A stretch of DNA of 64,000 nt from CBDBUR01 sp965209065 (lineage in GTDB: Bacteria; Pseudomonadota; Alphaproteobacteria; JAPOUT01; G958296285). Shown piece by piece: positions 61,472-64,000 of the stretch. The DNA lies in NCBI GenBank assembly GCA_965209065.1, contig OZ242373.1, positions 992,001 through 1,056,000 of the forward strand. The letters run 5' to 3'. Made by a program: the position numbers and the translations under genes. The notes below the pieces were generated by a model. It ran no database searches, had not been told where the DNA came from, and saw nothing but the letters and a program-made list of their open reading frames with translations. Position 1 is the first letter of the stretch. The number at the start of each line of letters is the position of its first letter.

Positions 61472-62986
61472 ATGACCTCTCCCATTATTATTATCGGCGC
61501 GGGACTCGGCGGGCTTTGGACTGCGCTTAATTTCTCCGCGCACAAGGTGCTGGTGATAAATGCTGGCACGCTCGGTAAAGACGCCGCCTCCGCGTGGGCG
61601 CAGGGCGGTATCGCTGCCGCGTTCGGCAAAACCGATAGCCCCAATCAGCACCTCGCCGATACCAAAACTGCCGGCGGCGGAATCAATGATGAAAAAATCC
61701 TCAACCTCCTTACTAACAATATTCAAAGCCAGATTAAAAAATTAGAAAAATTTGGTATCCAATTTGACCAAACAAAAGAAAATGACCTCCAAACTTTTCT
61801 CCTCAGCCGCGAGGCAGGGCATAGCCATCGCCGTATCGTGCGCTCCGCCGGCGATATGGCAGGCAAAGCCATCATGAGCGGGCTGAGCCAAGCTGTCATC
61901 AAGGCAAACCATATCGAAATTATTGAAAACACTTTCGTCGGGCGGTTAGCCCTCGACCATAACCAAAAGGTCGTTGGCGTGTTTGCTAAAAATAATAAAA
62001 GCAAAACGTGGCAGTTCATTCGCGCCGCCGGTGTGGTGATTGCTACCGGCGGTATCGGGCAGCTATACCAGATGACGACCAACCCGCCGCTCGCGCTCGG
62101 GCTGGGGCTAGGGCTGGGCGCGCGCGCTGGTGCCGAGCTCGCCGATAGCGAATTCGTCCAGTTCCACCCGACCGCGCTTGATATTGGGCTGCACCCCGCG
62201 CCGCTCGCGACCGAAGCCCTGCGCGGTGAAGGCGCTCTGCTCGTCAATAAAAAAGGGCACCGCTTTATGCTCGAAGCCCACCAAGCCGCCGAGCTCGCGC
62301 CGCGCGATGTTGTTGCGCGCGAGGTCGCGCGTGCCGTTCAAGGCGGCGGCGCTTTCCTCGACTGCAGCACGATTACTTCCGTTGCGCTGGACGAACACTT
62401 TCCGCTCATTTGCTCGGCGTGCGCGCGCGCCGGGCTTGACCCGAAGCAAGACCTCATTCCTGTGGCACCCGCCGCGCATTATCATATGGGAGGCATCGCG
62501 TGTGATGAATTCGGGCGCACCGCGCTCGATGGGCTTTGGGTCTGCGGCGAAAGTGCGGCGAACGGCGCGCATGGTGCGAACCGCCTCGCGGGCAATAGCC
62601 TCGGCGAGGCGCTCGTGTTCGCCCACTTCATCGCCGAAACCCTTGAGCCGAAAGAGAACACCGCCAGCCCCAAAGAGCTCAACGAGAAAAAAGGCGACAG
62701 CAACACAAAAGAAAAGCTCAAAGTTATTATGAGCGCTTATGTGAATGTCGTGCGCGAGCAAGCGGGCTTGCTGATTGCGCTCGATAAAATTCGCGCGCTG
62801 GAGGAAAAAAACGAGGGCGCGGTGCTAAACGAAAATATGCTTGCGGCGGCGAAAGTGATTACCGCAAGCGCGCTCCAACGCACCGAGAGCCGCGGCGCCC
62901 ACTTCAGAATCGATTACCCGCACGCAAACCCAGCTTATGCTCAAAGGTCAAAATGCACACTCGCTGCTATAAATGCTATGGTCTAG
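61472..62986 (+). CDS. nadB: L-aspartate oxidase
   Basis: NadB is the FAD enzyme that makes iminoaspartate for NadA. At 504 aa it has the dinucleotide fold IIIGAGLGGLW near residue 5-15, the flavin motif SAWAQGGIAAAF, the active-site region QFHPTAL, and GANRLAGNSLGEALVF near the C-terminal flavin site. It starts 14 bases after nadA and ends 4 bases before nadC, so the three genes form one operon. Confidence 0.95.
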   Translation: MTSPIIIIGAGLGGLWTALNFSAHKVLVINAGTLGKDAASAWAQGGIAAAFGKTDSPNQHLADTKTAGGGINDEKILNLLTNNIQSQIKKLEKFGIQFDQTKENDLQTFLLSREAGHSHRRIVRSAGDMAGKAIMSGLSQAVIKANHIEIIENTFVGRLALDHNQKVVGVFAKNNKSKTWQFIRAAGVVIATGGIGQLYQMTTNPPLALGLGLGLGARAGAELADSEFVQFHPTALDIGLHPAPLATEALRGEGALLVNKKGHRFMLEAHQAAELAPRDVVAREVARAVQGGGAFLDCSTITSVALDEHFPLICSACARAGLDPKQDLIPVAPAAHYHMGGIACDEFGRTALDGLWVCGESAANGAHGANRLAGNSLGEALVFAHFIAETLEPKENTASPKELNEKKGDSNTKEKLKVIMSAYVNVVREQAGLLIALDKIRALEEKNEGAVLNENMLAAAKVITASALQRTESRGAHFRIDYPHANPAYAQRSKCTLAAINAMV

Positions 62987-62990
62987 CAGA

Positions 62991-63824
62991 ATGAAACTCA
63001 CGCGAATAAATATAGAGCCGTCGGTGCGGCAAGCCCTGCTCGAAGACTTAGGCGCTTATGGCGATAGAACCAGCCAAGCCGTGCTGTCCGATAGCACCGA
63101 AACGCGCGGGCGGTTGGTCGCGCGCGCGGCGGGCGTGCTGTGCGGGGTGGCGGTCGCGCGGCTCGCGTTCGAGCTCATCAACCACAACCTGCGCTGGCAG
63201 AACACCAAGAACGATGGCGATAGGCTCGCGGCGGGCGAGACCTTCGCCACCATCGAGGGCAACGCGATTGATATTCTCTCTGCCGAGCGCGTGGCGGTGA
63301 ATTTTTTGACCCGCATGTGCGGGATTGCCTCCACAACAGCCGAGATGGTTGAGCGGGCGGGCGGGGTAAGCATTTACTGCACGCGCAAGACGACGCCCAA
63401 CCTGCGCTTGTTCGAGAAATATGCGGTGTCGTGTGGCGGCGGCGGCAATCATCGTTTTGGACTGAGCGATGGCGTGCTGATTAAGGATAATCATCTCGCC
63501 CTTGCGCCGTCCATCAGCGAAGCGGTGCGGCGCGCGCGCGCGGCGGTGTCGCCCCTAACGAAAATAGAGGTGGAAACCGACAGCATCGATGCGCTGGAGG
63601 AAATTATCAGCGCGGGGGCTGATGCTGTTTTGCTCGATAATATGTCGCCGCAAGAATTAACGGAGGCGGTTCGGCTAATTGATGGTAGGATTATTTGCGA
63701 AGCCTCTGGCAATATTGGTTTGGATAATGTTGCGGCATTTGCGGCGAGCGGGGTTGATATTATTTCATCGGGTGCGCTGACGCATAGCGTGCGGGGTCTC
63801 GATATTGGTTTGGATTTGGATTAA
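62991..63824 (+). CDS. nadC: nicotinate-nucleotide pyrophosphorylase
   Basis: NadC turns quinolinate and PRPP into nicotinate mononucleotide. The start is the ATG at 62991 (MKLTRINIEPS), since an upstream in-frame ATG lies inside nadB; 277 aa. EDLGAYGDRTSQA, NFLTRMCGIAS, CTRKTTPNLRLFEKYA and the EVETDSIDALEE / LLDNMSP barrel motifs are typical, with GLDIGLDLD at the end. Confidence 0.95.
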   Translation: MKLTRINIEPSVRQALLEDLGAYGDRTSQAVLSDSTETRGRLVARAAGVLCGVAVARLAFELINHNLRWQNTKNDGDRLAAGETFATIEGNAIDILSAERVAVNFLTRMCGIASTTAEMVERAGGVSIYCTRKTTPNLRLFEKYAVSCGGGGNHRFGLSDGVLIKDNHLALAPSISEAVRRARAAVSPLTKIEVETDSIDALEEIISAGADAVLLDNMSPQELTEAVRLIDGRIICEASGNIGLDNVAAFAASGVDIISSGALTHSVRGLDIGLDLD

Positions 63825-63837
63825 ACGGGGAGAAGCT

Positions 63838-64000
63838 ATGAAATTAAAAAAAGAAGAGAGTCAGCTGCTGGTGATTGACGTTCAAGAGCGTCTTGCGCCG
63901 GTGATGTATGAAATGGATTCGATGGTGAAGAACGCGGGAATTGTTATGGACGCGGCGTGTCATTTGGATATTCCTATGTTAATCACCGAGCAATACCGCA
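63838..64000 (+). CDS. isochorismatase-like cysteine hydrolase (5' part)
   Basis: Truncated by the window end after 54 codons. It starts behind GGGGAGAAGCT with MKLKKEESQLLVIDVQERL, whose Asp is the catalytic Asp position of the isochorismatase/nicotinamidase superfamily, and continues with IPMLITEQYR as in YcaC-like hydrolases. It sits 13 bases after nadC and may be in the same operon. Whether it acts on a nicotinamide-related compound cannot be told without the catalytic Cys region. Confidence 0.75.
   Translation, partial: MKLKKEESQLLVIDVQERLAPVMYEMDSMVKNAGIVMDAACHLDIPMLITEQYR

Overview
The window is chromosomal DNA of an alphaproteobacterium. The 16S rRNA gene carries alphaproteobacterial landmark sequence, HisRS is of the divergent alpha type, HisG is the short form paired with HisZ, and an IS1595-type transposase remnant is present. 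Outer-membrane barrels, lipoproteins and two-partner-secretion exoproteins show a Gram-negative envelope. The lineage below class cannot be fixed from this sequence alone. Glyoxylate-shunt enzymes, beta-oxidation-type enzymes, a feruloyl-CoA synthetase with an AcuI-like reductase, and a Fur-box porin suggest a free-living or loosely host-associated heterotroph.

Layout. 0.1-2.7 kb: envelope proteins with a tRNA-Ala(UGC) between two barrel genes. 2.9-5.9 kb: yebC-ruvC-ruvA-ruvB, tightly overlapped. 5.9-19.8 kb: three head-to-tail giant FHA/HMW-like exoproteins, each with its own look-alike promoter; a fourth lies alone at 54.6-60.4 kb. Together the four fill about 19.6 kb, 30% of the window. 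20-22 kb: dienoyl-CoA isomerase-like gene plus thiolase, ending in a hairpin cluster and a strong terminator. 22.3-24.3 kb: a VOC and an SDR gene separated by an 800-bp insertion that carries a 5'-truncated transposase and two small genes, bounded by a 45-bp direct repeat. 24.3-27.3 kb: nrdAB with tandem NrdR-like boxes. 27.7-30.2 kb: two porins, one under a near-consensus Fur box. 30.3-34.5 kb: holin-like ORF, aceA, a Panacea-type toxin-antitoxin pair, aceB. 34.5-38.8 kb: a TPR-HisRS fusion followed by hisZ and hisG. 38.9-40.9 kb: groESL. 41-44 kb: tRNA-Ile(GAU) with tandem copies of its 3' tail, a DUF1508-histone-H1-like protein, two paralogous membrane proteins and two Bor-family lipoproteins. 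44.2-45.7 kb: a solitary 16S rRNA gene with its own processing stem. 46-47.9 kb: a complete Ec67-like retron (promoter, msr-msd ncRNA, RT-TOPRIM). 48-54.6 kb: feruloyl-CoA synthetase, AcuI, an orphan ParA, YgfZ and PyrC. 60.4-64 kb: nadA-nadB-nadC and the start of an isochorismatase-like gene.

How the parts work together. Core metabolism here covers NAD synthesis (nadABC), histidine synthesis start and charging (hisS-hisZ-hisG), deoxynucleotide supply (nrdAB), the glyoxylate shunt (aceA, aceB) and acyl-CoA turnover. Between these blocks sit AT-rich accessory genes of defence or mobile character: retron, Panacea pair, orphan ParA, Bor lipoproteins, holin-like ORF and IS remnant. The standout observations are the TPR-HisRS fusion, the retron directly upstream of 16S, the four-member exoprotein family with a C-terminal cysteine pair, and a scattered rRNA operon in which 16S, tRNA-Ile and tRNA-Ala are far apart.
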